NCBI GenBank assembly: GCA_003456175.1
Contig: DMPB01000017.1
Location: 3,852-26,994 of the forward strand
DNA from: Chitinophagaceae bacterium
GTDB taxonomy: Bacteria; Bacteroidota; Bacteroidia; Chitinophagales; Chitinophagaceae
Direction of reading: 5' to 3'
DNA length: 23,143 nucleotides
Made by a program: the position numbers and the translations under genes. The notes beneath the pieces were generated by a model. The model saw nothing but the letters and a program-made list of their open reading frames with translations. It was not told where the DNA came from and did no database searches. Position 1 is the first letter of the stretch, and each line of letters opens with the position of its first letter. This document shows positions 14,370 to 21,377 of this stretch, one piece after another.

Positions 14370-15263
14370 TTATTTAATGGTAATGAAGATGGTACTCCCT
14401 TTAATATCTTTTGTTGGTTGCAATCCTAGCCCTTTGAAAAATTTAAAGATTTCAAGAGCAAACTTGTTTGGATTATAGTTATTACCATTCACTGGGTCTT
14501 TCATGGGAATCCTTACATCATCAAAAATCATTTTCAAAGCTGTTGTTCCTTGAATATGGTAATTGTTTTTAAAAGCATTCTTTTCCATCCACATTTCTAT
14601 CTGATCTGAAAGGGGTAATTTATCAGCACCTATTTCAGAGGACATTTGGTATGTAGAATTTGCATCGAAGCTAATGTCTATGATTACCGACTTTCCGTTG
14701 TTCACTATGTCTGTAAACTTTATTTGCATGACATTCAAGAAATCTGTCACGCAACTTTCAACAGCTTTTGAAGCTAACTTACCAAAGTCATCAGTATAAA
14801 ATTTCCCACTTTCACCTACTTTATTTGATAAAGAATTTCCTGTTGATGCTTCATAAGCAGTTAAGACAAGTGTTACAGAACTTCCAGTTTCAGTTTTCAA
14901 TGAACTTACTTCAGCCTGTACATAAACATCAGCACCTGACATTTGAATTATTTGGGCTTTAATATCAGTCTGACTTTCAGATGTAAAGACATTATTGTCT
15001 TTTGCAGCCTTTAGTTTTGCTGTAAAATCAACTGTGGTAAAACCTCTTCCATCAAAGCCCTCTTTAATTTTGGTTATTGCAATTCTCCTAATCACATCTT
15101 GTTCAAGAATTGTCCTTATATCCTCTCCTTCTTTTGTGTAAGGTATAACCATAATTTTCGGCTGTACTGTATTTACCTGATTCGTTTGTGTTTGACAATG
15201 TGCATATTGACTTTTAATACTTGTAACTAGTAGAAATAGAATAATTATGATTTTATTTTTCAT
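14370..15263 (-). CDS. DUF6175-like exported protein
   Basis: A 297-residue exported protein. I use ATG 15263, which gives a proper signal peptide (MKNKIIIILFLLVTSIKS...), over the in-frame ATG at 15302, which would overlap the upstream gene and bury the signal. The sequence PKIMVIPYTKEGEDIRTILE, RGFTTVDF, SGADVYVQAEV, LVLTAYEASTGNSL and KLASKAVESC fits my memory of the DUF6175 family, found in Bacteroidota. The order of elements (VIPY strand, long helix, GAD-Y-Q strand, AYEASTG strand) parallels the CsgG fold. The C-terminal third (about 190-297) is a second alpha/beta domain ending STIFITIK. It lies 10 bases after the LPP20-like gene and 5 before the TPR-like one. Function unknown. Confidence 0.7.
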   Translation of the reverse strand: MKNKIIIILFLLVTSIKSQYAHCQTQTNQVNTVQPKIMVIPYTKEGEDIRTILEQDVIRRIAITKIKEGFDGRGFTTVDFTAKLKAAKDNNVFTSESQTDIKAQIIQMSGADVYVQAEVSSLKTETGSSVTLVLTAYEASTGNSLSNKVGESGKFYTDDFGKLASKAVESCVTDFLNVMQIKFTDIVNNGKSVIIDISFDANSTYQMSSEIGADKLPLSDQIEMWMEKNAFKNNYHIQGTTALKMIFDDVRIPMKDPVNGNNYNPNKFALEIFKFFKGLGLQPTKDIKGSTIFITIK

Positions 15264-15273
15264 TTTCTTTATA

Positions 15274-15741
15274 TTAATATCCGAATTTTCTAATGATATC
15301 ATTTTGTTCCAAATCTTTGCGAAGGGCAGTAATATTTATTTTAATATCGACTGCAATACTTTTTAAACCACCTTTAATATTAGTTAAAGATGCTACTGGA
15401 ATTGATGACATTAAAAAGGTTTTATAACGTTTATATTTATAGAAATTTTCAAAATAAGACTGGTGTTTTTGCTTTTCTTTAATCTCATCTGTGTCAATTA
15501 ATGCTATTTTTTGTTCTGATTCGGGTAGACCTCTAAAAAATAAAACATCGAAAGCATTTTTTTCGGCATCTGCTATTGCAGCTTCTTGATTTTCACCAAT
15601 TCCAATAGACCTCATTGTTATCGAACCATCTTTGGATGTCAAGTAATTTACTTTAGAAGAAGATGGAATTGATTTCCTATTGCAGCTTAAAAGAAAAATA
15701 ATGGCAAAAAGAAAGAATATTTTGGTATATCTTAAATCCAT
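15274..15741 (-). CDS. LPP20-like lipoprotein
   Basis: A 155-residue lipoprotein: hydrophobic signal with lipobox LLSC (Cys20). The core reads SMRSIGIG-type strand, NQEAAIADAEKNAFDVLFFRGLP (the conserved helix of LPP20-type domains, in which repeated Ala residues precede a small strand), then KYKRYKTFLMSSIP and a final strand with GLKSIAVDIKINITALRKDLE. LPP20-type domains occur in FlgP and in the N-terminal part of FlgT of Vibrio, which build rings at the outer membrane. The start is 3 bases after the CsgG-like gene ends and the stop 10 bases before the DUF6175-like start, so it is clearly part of the operon. The family call rests on pattern and context rather than a search. Confidence 0.65.
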   Translation of the reverse strand: MDLRYTKIFFLFAIIFLLSCNRKSIPSSSKVNYLTSKDGSITMRSIGIGENQEAAIADAEKNAFDVLFFRGLPESEQKIALIDTDEIKEKQKHQSYFENFYKYKRYKTFLMSSIPVASLTNIKGGLKSIAVDIKINITALRKDLEQNDIIRKFGY

Positions 15742-15744
15742 TTA

Positions 15745-16569
15745 TTATTTTATTAAAGTACAAGTAATTTTTTCTGCCGCATTAAAACGAGCTAAGATTT
15801 CAGAACCTCCTTTTGAAACTGAGCATTCAGCAAAATTTTCTCCAGCCAGTTTGATTATTTTTACTTCTCCGATTTCTATTGGGTAAGGACTCCCTTCCAA
15901 CATTTCAATTTTTTGAATGGTTAATTTATCACCTTCTTTTAAACCATAAGTTTTACCTCCAGCAATTAAAATTATTGAAGCTTCCTCATTTTTTGTTTTA
16001 AGTATTTTCAAAACCTTTACTGTAACAGGAAAATTGTTTATAACCCAATCCCTTAACTTTTCGTCTAGTGATTTTACTGCCTCATTGACAGCACTTTCAG
16101 GTGAAAGCATTAAAGGACTAACAGAACTTTGAAAACTTTCAGCCTTCGTGCTACTGCCTTTTGCTACATCATTTACTTGCATTTGAAAACTTACACTTGC
16201 TTTGTAACCATTTATACTTCCATCAGGGTTCTTCATTGCATAAACATTCATCTTAATAATATTGCCTGTGACCAAAAATTGAGCAGCCAAAGCAACACCT
16301 TGTTCAGCTCTTTTTTTTGTATCAATAAATGCCTCACTTTTTTGAAGTTCCAATTCTTCTTTTACTTTATCATAACTAACCCTATCAACTACTTGAAACC
16401 TTTGTGATTGTGTAAGTATTTCAATAACTTTTTTTGTAACAGTTCCTGAAAATTTTGACTCAGTCTCTGATGTGAATTTTGAGACACCAATAACTGGTAG
16501 TGAATCGGTTTGTGAATAGCCAATTAGGCTAGTCACAAGTAATAATACTGATATAAATAAGTGATGCAT
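15745..16569 (-). CDS. CsgG/HfaB-family protein with C-terminal barrel-like domain
   Basis: A 274-residue exported protein of the CsgG/HfaB family. A signal peptide covers residues 1-19 (LLVTSLIGYSQ). The family core follows: LPVIGVSKFTSE, the helix KVIEILTQSQRFQVVDR, EELELQKSEAF, GVALAAQFLVTGNIIKM, a strand SFQMQVNDVAKG and the helix AVNEAVKSLDEKLRDWV. In E. coli CsgG this domain forms a nine-fold outer-membrane pore for curli. Two differences: no lipobox Cys is present, while CsgG is lipidated, and the C-terminal 90 residues (GGKTYGLKEGDKLTIQKIE..., IEIGEVKIIKLAGENFAEC) look like a small beta barrel similar to the FlgT C-terminal domain. No curlin-type gene (csgA/csgB) is nearby. First homologous clue to the operon's role; 4 bases after the coiled-coil gene. 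Confidence 0.8.
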   Translation of the reverse strand: MHHLFISVLLLVTSLIGYSQTDSLPVIGVSKFTSETESKFSGTVTKKVIEILTQSQRFQVVDRVSYDKVKEELELQKSEAFIDTKKRAEQGVALAAQFLVTGNIIKMNVYAMKNPDGSINGYKASVSFQMQVNDVAKGSSTKAESFQSSVSPLMLSPESAVNEAVKSLDEKLRDWVINNFPVTVKVLKILKTKNEEASIILIAGGKTYGLKEGDKLTIQKIEMLEGSPYPIEIGEVKIIKLAGENFAECSVSKGGSEILARFNAAEKITCTLIK

Positions 16570-16572
16570 TAA

Positions 16573-17148
16573 TTACAAATTTTCAGAAGATTTTAGAGTT
16601 GCAATTAGATTGGCTATTAATTTACTCTGATAGGCTAACTCCGCTACTAAAAGACTATTAACATCTTTTGAATAGTTAATAGATTTTGTTGCCTTAACAG
16701 CTTTTAACATACCAGCACTTTTTATATCAGCTTGGGCTCTTGCAATTTCTAAACTTGATGCTGAAACTGCTTTAGTTGTTTTTAAAATGCTTTCTGAAAC
16801 TGCAAGCAATTCTTCGATTGTTGGTTTTTTTACAGTGACATCTGTAACTCCATCTACTGTTTCTCCAACAGTGCGCTTATACAACTCTGGTAATAATTCA
16901 TTATTTTTTTTTGTTTCAAGAAGTGCCGTTGTAGAGTTTGCTGCTAAAGCATCAATACTGCTTACACTTGTAGAACCTGGGTCTTTAAGTTCTGCTAATT
17001 TTTTTTGTCTTTCTTGGTAAGCCTCTGATTTTCTTTCAGCTTTTAAGACTTCTCTTTCAGCTTTAAGTTCTTCCGGTGTTTTTTCTTGAGCAAAACTCAT
17101 TGATGCTAAAAACAATGATAGTGCAGCAGATAACAAAATTCTTTTCAT
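16573..17148 (-). CDS. Exported Ala/Lys-rich helical protein, first gene of the csgG-like operon
   Basis: A 191-residue protein of unknown family. Residues 1-20 are a signal peptide (LASMSFAQ). Residues 22-55 are a highly charged helix with repeated KAE/ER units (EELKAEREVLKAERKSEAYQ), likely a coiled coil. The rest is mostly helical and rich in Ala, Ser, Leu and Lys, with a helix SAGMLKAVKATKS near residue 143. There is no Cys in the mature chain. It is probably periplasmic. The gene stands at the head of the operon, with an A-rich leader and an odd-length palindrome (TCTTATAATAAGA, 17164-17176) just upstream that could be a regulator site. No -7 box with full consensus is visible. Being first and tightly coupled (3-base gap) suggests it works with the CsgG-like protein. 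Confidence 0.6.
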   Translation of the reverse strand: MKRILLSAALSLFLASMSFAQEKTPEELKAEREVLKAERKSEAYQERQKKLAELKDPGSTSVSSIDALAANSTTALLETKKNNELLPELYKRTVGETVDGVTDVTVKKPTIEELLAVSESILKTTKAVSASSLEIARAQADIKSAGMLKAVKATKSINYSKDVNSLLVAELAYQSKLIANLIATLKSSENL

Positions 17149-17263
17149 TTTTTTTGTTTTATTTCTTATAATAAGACTTTTCGGTTACGCTCATTTTTTA
17201 TTAGTTTCAATTCTTTGTTGATTTTAGAAATACTGATTTTGTGAGGGATTCTTATATCAATAG

Positions 17264-17776
17264 CTAAGGGTTGTATATATCTTCTGGATGTCTTATAATT
17301 TGTTGAAGTTTTACTTCTAGTCTTGCAGTCAATTCGCAACGTTCACCTTGATCAATTATATAGTAGTTTATATTTTCATTTTCACCTAAACTAGCTTTGA
17401 CTTCCTCTATTTTTAATTCTGCGTGGTGATCCCACTTATATTTTAATAAAAACAAATTAAATTCTTTAAATGAATCTATTCTTTTATCTTGTATAATTTC
17501 GAGCCAATTATATCTTTTTTCAGTCGCTGGGCAAATAGTACTGAACAAATCCGCTCTTTGGGGCTTATACACTTTCAGTCTTTTATCAATTTGTATAATG
17601 TAGTCTCGCCCTAAATCATCATTTGATTGTGGATGAACGATAAATCCTTGTTTGATGTTAGAGTTATCTAAATGGTGTAAATTAGAATTATGAAAGATAG
17701 TTTTACCGTATAAGTGATTAATCAAATACGATTTTCCCCAATTACTAAACCCAACTATAAAATTTGCTTTTCGCAT
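17264..17776 (-). CDS. Small P-loop (Walker A) protein
   Basis: A 170-residue protein that begins MRKANFIVGFSNWGKSYLINHLYG. GFSNWGKS at residues 9-16 fits the Walker A pattern GxxxxGK[ST], directly after a beta strand, so it should bind ATP or GTP through this loop. Other P-loop motifs are less clear: YYIIDQGERCE near 138-148 could be the Walker B strand, with Asp at its end. There is no signal peptide, so it is cytosolic. The length is short for a GTPase or kinase but fits a minimal nucleotide-kinase or GTPase-like fold. It lies 56 bases after the zinc-ribbon gene and 115 before the csgG-like operon, same strand. A regulatory or signalling role for that membrane pair is a guess. Confidence 0.6.
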   Translation of the reverse strand: MRKANFIVGFSNWGKSYLINHLYGKTIFHNSNLHHLDNSNIKQGFIVHPQSNDDLGRDYIIQIDKRLKVYKPQRADLFSTICPATEKRYNWLEIIQDKRIDSFKEFNLFLLKYKWDHHAELKIEEVKASLGENENINYYIIDQGERCELTARLEVKLQQIIRHPEDIYNP

Positions 17777-17832
17777 ACTCCTATGTGTTTAAAGAATTAT
17801 AATTGATTAATAACATATTATGATTTTTATTA

Positions 17833-19392
17833 TTAATCGCACTCTCTATATTCACTATAACCACCTTCATTATTGAGTTGAAAAAGAATACCATTCTCAA
17901 GTTTATATTCGAGAGTTTCCCTTTCATCACTTATGAATATTCTACTATTTTTTATGAAACCCTTTTCTACAGATTTGGGTGTATCTTTATTTTGATGATA
18001 AGAATTATTTTCACCAGGGTATGTCTCTATTGTTATTTTACTGGTGTTAATAGTTACCTTTAAATACCAATACTTATACTCATCGCAATAAATTTTTGTT
18101 CCTTCGTAGAATGTAGTAATAATTTCTGTTTCTGATAAGTTAGTAGTATACAACCATCCTTGCGTTATTTGGCCTTTATCATTGACATAAGTACAGTTTA
18201 AGAAACCATTTTGCTCACAGCAGCCTTCAAGTTGTTGCCCTCGAACTAGATAAGCTTGTCTTTTTGTATTTAAGTTAGGTTCACTATAGAAGTAAGCCTT
18301 TTCAGCTAAAACCCAGTATTTTTTATTATCACTGATTAAATTAGTTGTAATGGTTGAATTGTCAGGTTCTGCAGCCTGCTCATTACTAGTTTTTGGTGCA
18401 ACTACCGAGTTTTGATTTTGCAGTTTTTTTTGTTCAAATGACAATTCTTCCCTTTTCAACAAATAAAAAATTCCTAACCCGAAAAAAAATATTACTAGTG
18501 CAGAAACTACATAAACTCCTTTTAATTTACTAGGTTTTTCTTGAGTTTTATCGTCTGAAATAGAATTTGACAGCGATACAGGCTGATAATTAATTAATTC
18601 GGCTTCTAATGCTTCCTCTCCTTGTAACTCTCTTTTAGAAGCATTGATATTTTCAGCTACTGCCATCTTGTTAGATGGAGACGGGTAAACATCATCTGCA
18701 AATTCGTGAGAAAGTCTTTGCTTTTTTAGATAAATAGAAATTAAAATCAATGAAACTATAGTTAATATTAGTGTAAGCCAAAAGCCAGAACCCCAACTGA
18801 ACTCTATAGCTCTTCCCGTGACTTTATTAATTCGAATACTTATAACAATAAACCATTCTACAAGTAATATTAGTGCTAATATTGTCAAATTCTTGGCAAT
18901 TTTAAACTTACCAATCTTTGAACTTAATAGCACGAACAGAGTTATAATAATTGTTATGTAGAATAAACAAATATCCCATGAAAACAGACTCTCCTTTTTT
19001 GTAACATATCGTTCATCAAAATAGCCATATATATTATAATATTTTTCCTTTTCTAAATATTTTCTTTCTGCACCAATTGCCATATTTAATCCCGTAATAG
19101 ACTCAACCTTGTCGCCTACACATTTTATATTTATAAATGGCATTAATGAGAATAAGAGAATTAGAATATAATTACTGTATGAAAATTTACTCCACGCTTC
19201 TACTAGATTAGATGAATCAATACTTTTTCCCTTTTTAAGCCCAACTCCACAATTAATACAAATAATTGCTTCTTCATGCGTTGAAGAACCGCAGTTATGA
19301 CAAAAGCTATTACCTCTCATCGGAGGCACACCGCATTTAAGACAAGCTACAGCTTGAGGTGATACTTCATTGGAGCAGTTTCTGCAATGCAT
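17833..19392 (-). CDS. Double zinc-ribbon, multi-TM protein with SH3-like domain
   Basis: A 519-residue membrane protein built of three parts. Residues 3-48 hold two zinc ribbons: C3xxC6/C17xxC20 and C31xxC34/C45xxC48, each C-x2-C-x10-C-x2-C. Four hydrophobic segments lie between about 70 and 220 (YILILLFSLMPFI; ICLFYITIIITLFVLL; LTILALILLVEWFIV; FWLTLILTIVSLILISI). A fifth (VVSALVIFFFGLGIFYLL) is near residue 300. Beyond it, YWVLAEKAYFYSEPNLNTKR to TQGWLYTTNLSE (about 360-425) resembles a bacterial SH3 domain, which would face the periplasm, followed by a beta-rich tail. Such architectures are known in uncharacterised sensors. Function is unknown; it is the most upstream gene of the accessory block and could be co-transcribed with the P-loop gene. 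Confidence 0.75.
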   Translation of the reverse strand: MHCRNCSNEVSPQAVACLKCGVPPMRGNSFCHNCGSSTHEEAIICINCGVGLKKGKSIDSSNLVEAWSKFSYSNYILILLFSLMPFINIKCVGDKVESITGLNMAIGAERKYLEKEKYYNIYGYFDERYVTKKESLFSWDICLFYITIIITLFVLLSSKIGKFKIAKNLTILALILLVEWFIVISIRINKVTGRAIEFSWGSGFWLTLILTIVSLILISIYLKKQRLSHEFADDVYPSPSNKMAVAENINASKRELQGEEALEAELINYQPVSLSNSISDDKTQEKPSKLKGVYVVSALVIFFFGLGIFYLLKREELSFEQKKLQNQNSVVAPKTSNEQAAEPDNSTITTNLISDNKKYWVLAEKAYFYSEPNLNTKRQAYLVRGQQLEGCCEQNGFLNCTYVNDKGQITQGWLYTTNLSETEIITTFYEGTKIYCDEYKYWYLKVTINTSKITIETYPGENNSYHQNKDTPKSVEKGFIKNSRIFISDERETLEYKLENGILFQLNNEGGYSEYRECD

Positions 19393-19715
19393 AGAGTGAA
19401 TTGAAATTTTAACAAGAGATATCTATTAATTTGCTATCCCTGAGAAATTGAATTCTTGGTTATGTCTTATTAAACAATAATTTAATTATAATTCCGTTTC
19501 TAGCTAAACCGAATTATAATTTCTAAAAAAGCTTATTTACAAACCTCATAAAACTGTAACATATTTACTCGCTTTAAAGCTTTATATAGAGTTTCAGAAA
19601 GTATTCTTTCAAATTAAACTTCTATCACAATATGGCTGGCCAACTTGATATTAATATTAATTTCTAAAGTAAAACTGCAACTTTCAATTGTCATATTATG
19701 TCAACCAGCTATAAA
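19393..19715. other. AT-rich gene-free stretch between the accessory block and the transporter
   Basis: No coding frame or RNA gene is supported. It must hold the promoter of the zinc-ribbon gene (minus strand) and the 3' end of the transporter transcript. The one clear structure is the hairpin at 19484-19521. No copy of the 14-base repeat occurs here, and no direct repeats or integrase remains are visible at this edge of the block. Confidence 0.5.
19484..19521. terminator. Hairpin, possible terminator of the transporter transcript
   Basis: AATTATAATTC (19484-19494) pairs perfectly with GAATTATAATT (19511-19521). One mismatch further in, GTTT pairs with AAAC, leaving a 6-base loop. The stem is AT-rich, about 190 bases beyond the transporter stop. 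It may instead be a regulator site upstream of the zinc-ribbon gene. Confidence 0.45.
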
Positions 19716-20591
19716 TCAAAGCATCATCAATACGATGCCTAGTATCACACTGATTACAGCTCCCAAATAATGATAATCAATAGATTTTTTGTGTACAAAC
19801 TTATCTATTAGAAGCGTAAAAAACGGAAACATACATATTGCAATCTGAGCCCAAACAATTCCTAGAATCATGTGTAATTGGTACCACATATAATTAGCAA
19901 CAACTATTTGCAACAAAAGCACTACTGCTAGTAAAAGAATATGCCTTTTATTCCAAGTATAAACCAATGCTTTTGTTTGAAACATGAAACTAGCGAAAGC
20001 AACAGGTAATACCGCCGTATATCGTATAGCAAACAATGCATTACTAGAAAGATCAAAATAGGTTGCCGTTTCTATTAGAACAACAATCGATATGGCATTA
20101 CAAATGGCTCCCGTTATAATAAGTAATAGTAACTTAATGAGCATATGTTTGAGCTGCCTACCTAAGTAGGCAAAGTATATCAACATGCCTATAAAAGCTA
20201 TACTAATGCCCAACCAAGCACTTATCCAATCCACATTCCTTTTTTCAAGTAGTGTGATACAACAAGTCAAAAAAGTTGTTAAGGGTGCAATTACTGCAAC
20301 ATGCTTTTGATCTGTATGTTGGAGAATTTTAATTGTCCCCCAGTTCACAACTACACAATACGCAATTGCACTTATGAGTAACCAAACAAACCTATCACTA
20401 ACTATGATTTGCCGCCACTGCACTTGCGATAAATCACCTTGTACATACAACACTCCAAAACTGATCATGATACCTACTACAATCTCAATACCTAATATGT
20501 GTGCGGCATGGTGCTTCTGCACTACTTGCTGCAATATTGCCAATGCCAAATAGGTAATTACATAGAATAGCGAGAGATATATAAGAAACAT
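19716..20591 (-). CDS. EamA-like transporter (drug/metabolite transporter superfamily)
   Basis: A 291-residue inner-membrane protein with about ten hydrophobic segments in two halves of five, separated near residue 145 (LGRQLKHMLIK), the plan of EamA-type drug/metabolite exporters. Each half ends with a Gly-rich helix (AWLGISIAFIGMLIYF; YHYLGAVISVILGIVLMML) of the sort seen at the ends of EamA repeats. Substrate cannot be told; family members export amino acids, nucleosides or drugs, or act as permeases. The start at 20591 is an ATG followed at once by the first membrane helix. It is divergent from greA and faces the accessory block, whose right edge it forms. Composition is nearer to the flanking core genes than to the block. 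Confidence 0.75.
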   Translation of the reverse strand: MFLIYLSLFYVITYLALAILQQVVQKHHAAHILGIEIVVGIMISFGVLYVQGDLSQVQWRQIIVSDRFVWLLISAIAYCVVVNWGTIKILQHTDQKHVAVIAPLTTFLTCCITLLEKRNVDWISAWLGISIAFIGMLIYFAYLGRQLKHMLIKLLLLIITGAICNAISIVVLIETATYFDLSSNALFAIRYTAVLPVAFASFMFQTKALVYTWNKRHILLLAVVLLLQIVVANYMWYQLHMILGIVWAQIAICMFPFFTLLIDKFVHKKSIDYHYLGAVISVILGIVLMML

Positions 20592-20669
20592 ATTACAATA
20601 ATAAGCGAATCCATATTCACTTATGTATTTTACACTATACGTTAGCTAAAAAAGATTAACAAGTTGTAT

Positions 20670-20700
20670 TTTGTTTATTTAAAAAACAATTTTATCTTGC
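20670..20700 (+). promoter_or_regulatory. Probable greA promoter
   Basis: TTTG (20670-20673), a 19-base spacer, then TATCTTGC (20693-20700). This fits the Bacteroidota TTTG-N19-TAnnTTTG pattern except at the last two positions. Transcription would begin near 20706, directly at the foot of the hairpin. Confidence 0.5.
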
Positions 20701-20706
20701 ACAATC

Positions 20707-20750
20707 ATGCAACGCTACGCATTTCATATACGTGGCGTTGTATTTTTTTT
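20707..20750 (+). terminator. greA: Terminator-like hairpin in the greA leader
   Basis: A 13-pair stem (20707-20719 against 20731-20743, two G-T pairs) with an 11-base loop is followed by TTTTTTTT (20743-20750). It has the form of an intrinsic terminator on the plus strand only. No plus-strand gene ends upstream (the neighbour is divergent), so it lies in the leader of greA, 24 bases before its ATG, and looks like an attenuator. Confidence 0.65.
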
Positions 20751-20773
20751 ATATATTCTAAAATGATTCAGCC

Positions 20774-21247
20774 ATGAGTGATGTTCAATATGTAACAAAA
20801 GAAACGCTGGAAAAAATGAGAGAAGAGTTGCAACACATGAAATCGGTGTTGCGACCAGCCGCTGCTAAGGCTATTGCCGAAGCTCGTGAAAAAGGCGATT
20901 TAAGAGAAAACGCCGAGTACGACGCAGCCAAAGAAGCTCAAGGTATTTTGGAGGCTAAAATGGCTTTGCTTGAATCGCAAATTGCAAGTGCCCGTGTGGT
21001 AGATGCCAGCGAGGTTGATACTAGCAAAGCAAGTATTTTAACTAAGGTTACTATTACCAATGTAGCTACTAAAAAAACATTTACTTACCAATTGGTAGGT
21101 GAAAAAGAAGCCGACTTAAAACAAGGAAAAATATCTATCAACTCTCCTATTGGCAAAGGCATTCTTGGCAAAACCGTTGGTGAGGTAGCAGAAGTACATG
21201 CACCTAATGGCGTAATGAAATTCACTATCGATAGTATTTCTATTTAA
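20774..21247 (+). CDS. greA: Transcription elongation factor GreA
   Basis: GreA rescues backtracked RNA polymerase by inserting its coiled coil into the secondary channel and stimulating cleavage of the 3' end of the transcript. The protein has 157 residues, the normal length. The N-terminal coiled coil covers about residues 8-75, with the acidic tip GDLRENAEYDAAKEAQ; Asp42 and Glu45 match the residues that coordinate the catalytic metal in known GreA. The C-terminal FKBP-like globular domain (about 80-157) contains SPIGKGILGKTVGEVAEVHAPNG, a strong family signature. The start is the ATG at 20774, and a terminator hairpin follows the stop by 26 bases. Its leader suggests that transcription into the gene is attenuated. 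Confidence 0.95.
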   Translation: MSDVQYVTKETLEKMREELQHMKSVLRPAAAKAIAEAREKGDLRENAEYDAAKEAQGILEAKMALLESQIASARVVDASEVDTSKASILTKVTITNVATKKTFTYQLVGEKEADLKQGKISINSPIGKGILGKTVGEVAEVHAPNGVMKFTIDSISI

Positions 21248-21272
21248 TCGCCTTTATGGCTTTTACACAAAA

Positions 21273-21297
21273 ATGGGGCGGCCTTCGGCCGCCCCAT
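21273..21297 (+). terminator. Terminator hairpin after greA
   Basis: An 11-bp perfect stem (ATGGGGCGGCC against GGCCGCCCCAT) with a TTC loop. There is no T-run after it. Its arms share TGGGGCGGC with the hairpin after the SPFH gene. Confidence 0.8.
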
Positions 21298-21377
21298 CCT
21301 ATTACAAGCTACCCATACATACAACTACCAATAATCTATTTTAAAAATTCAATATCTTAGCGATTCATCTGATACAT

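Noticed and set aside
15264..15302. Longer start for the DUF6175-like gene
   Set aside because: It would overlap the preceding gene and displace the signal peptide from the N-terminus.
13426..16569. Complete curli system
   Set aside because: A CsgG-like protein is present but no csgA, csgB, csgE or csgF-like gene is visible.
11474..19392. Defence island
   Set aside because: The proteins in the operon are exported and none shows nuclease, methylase, helicase or toxin motifs; only the WYL regulator hints at it.
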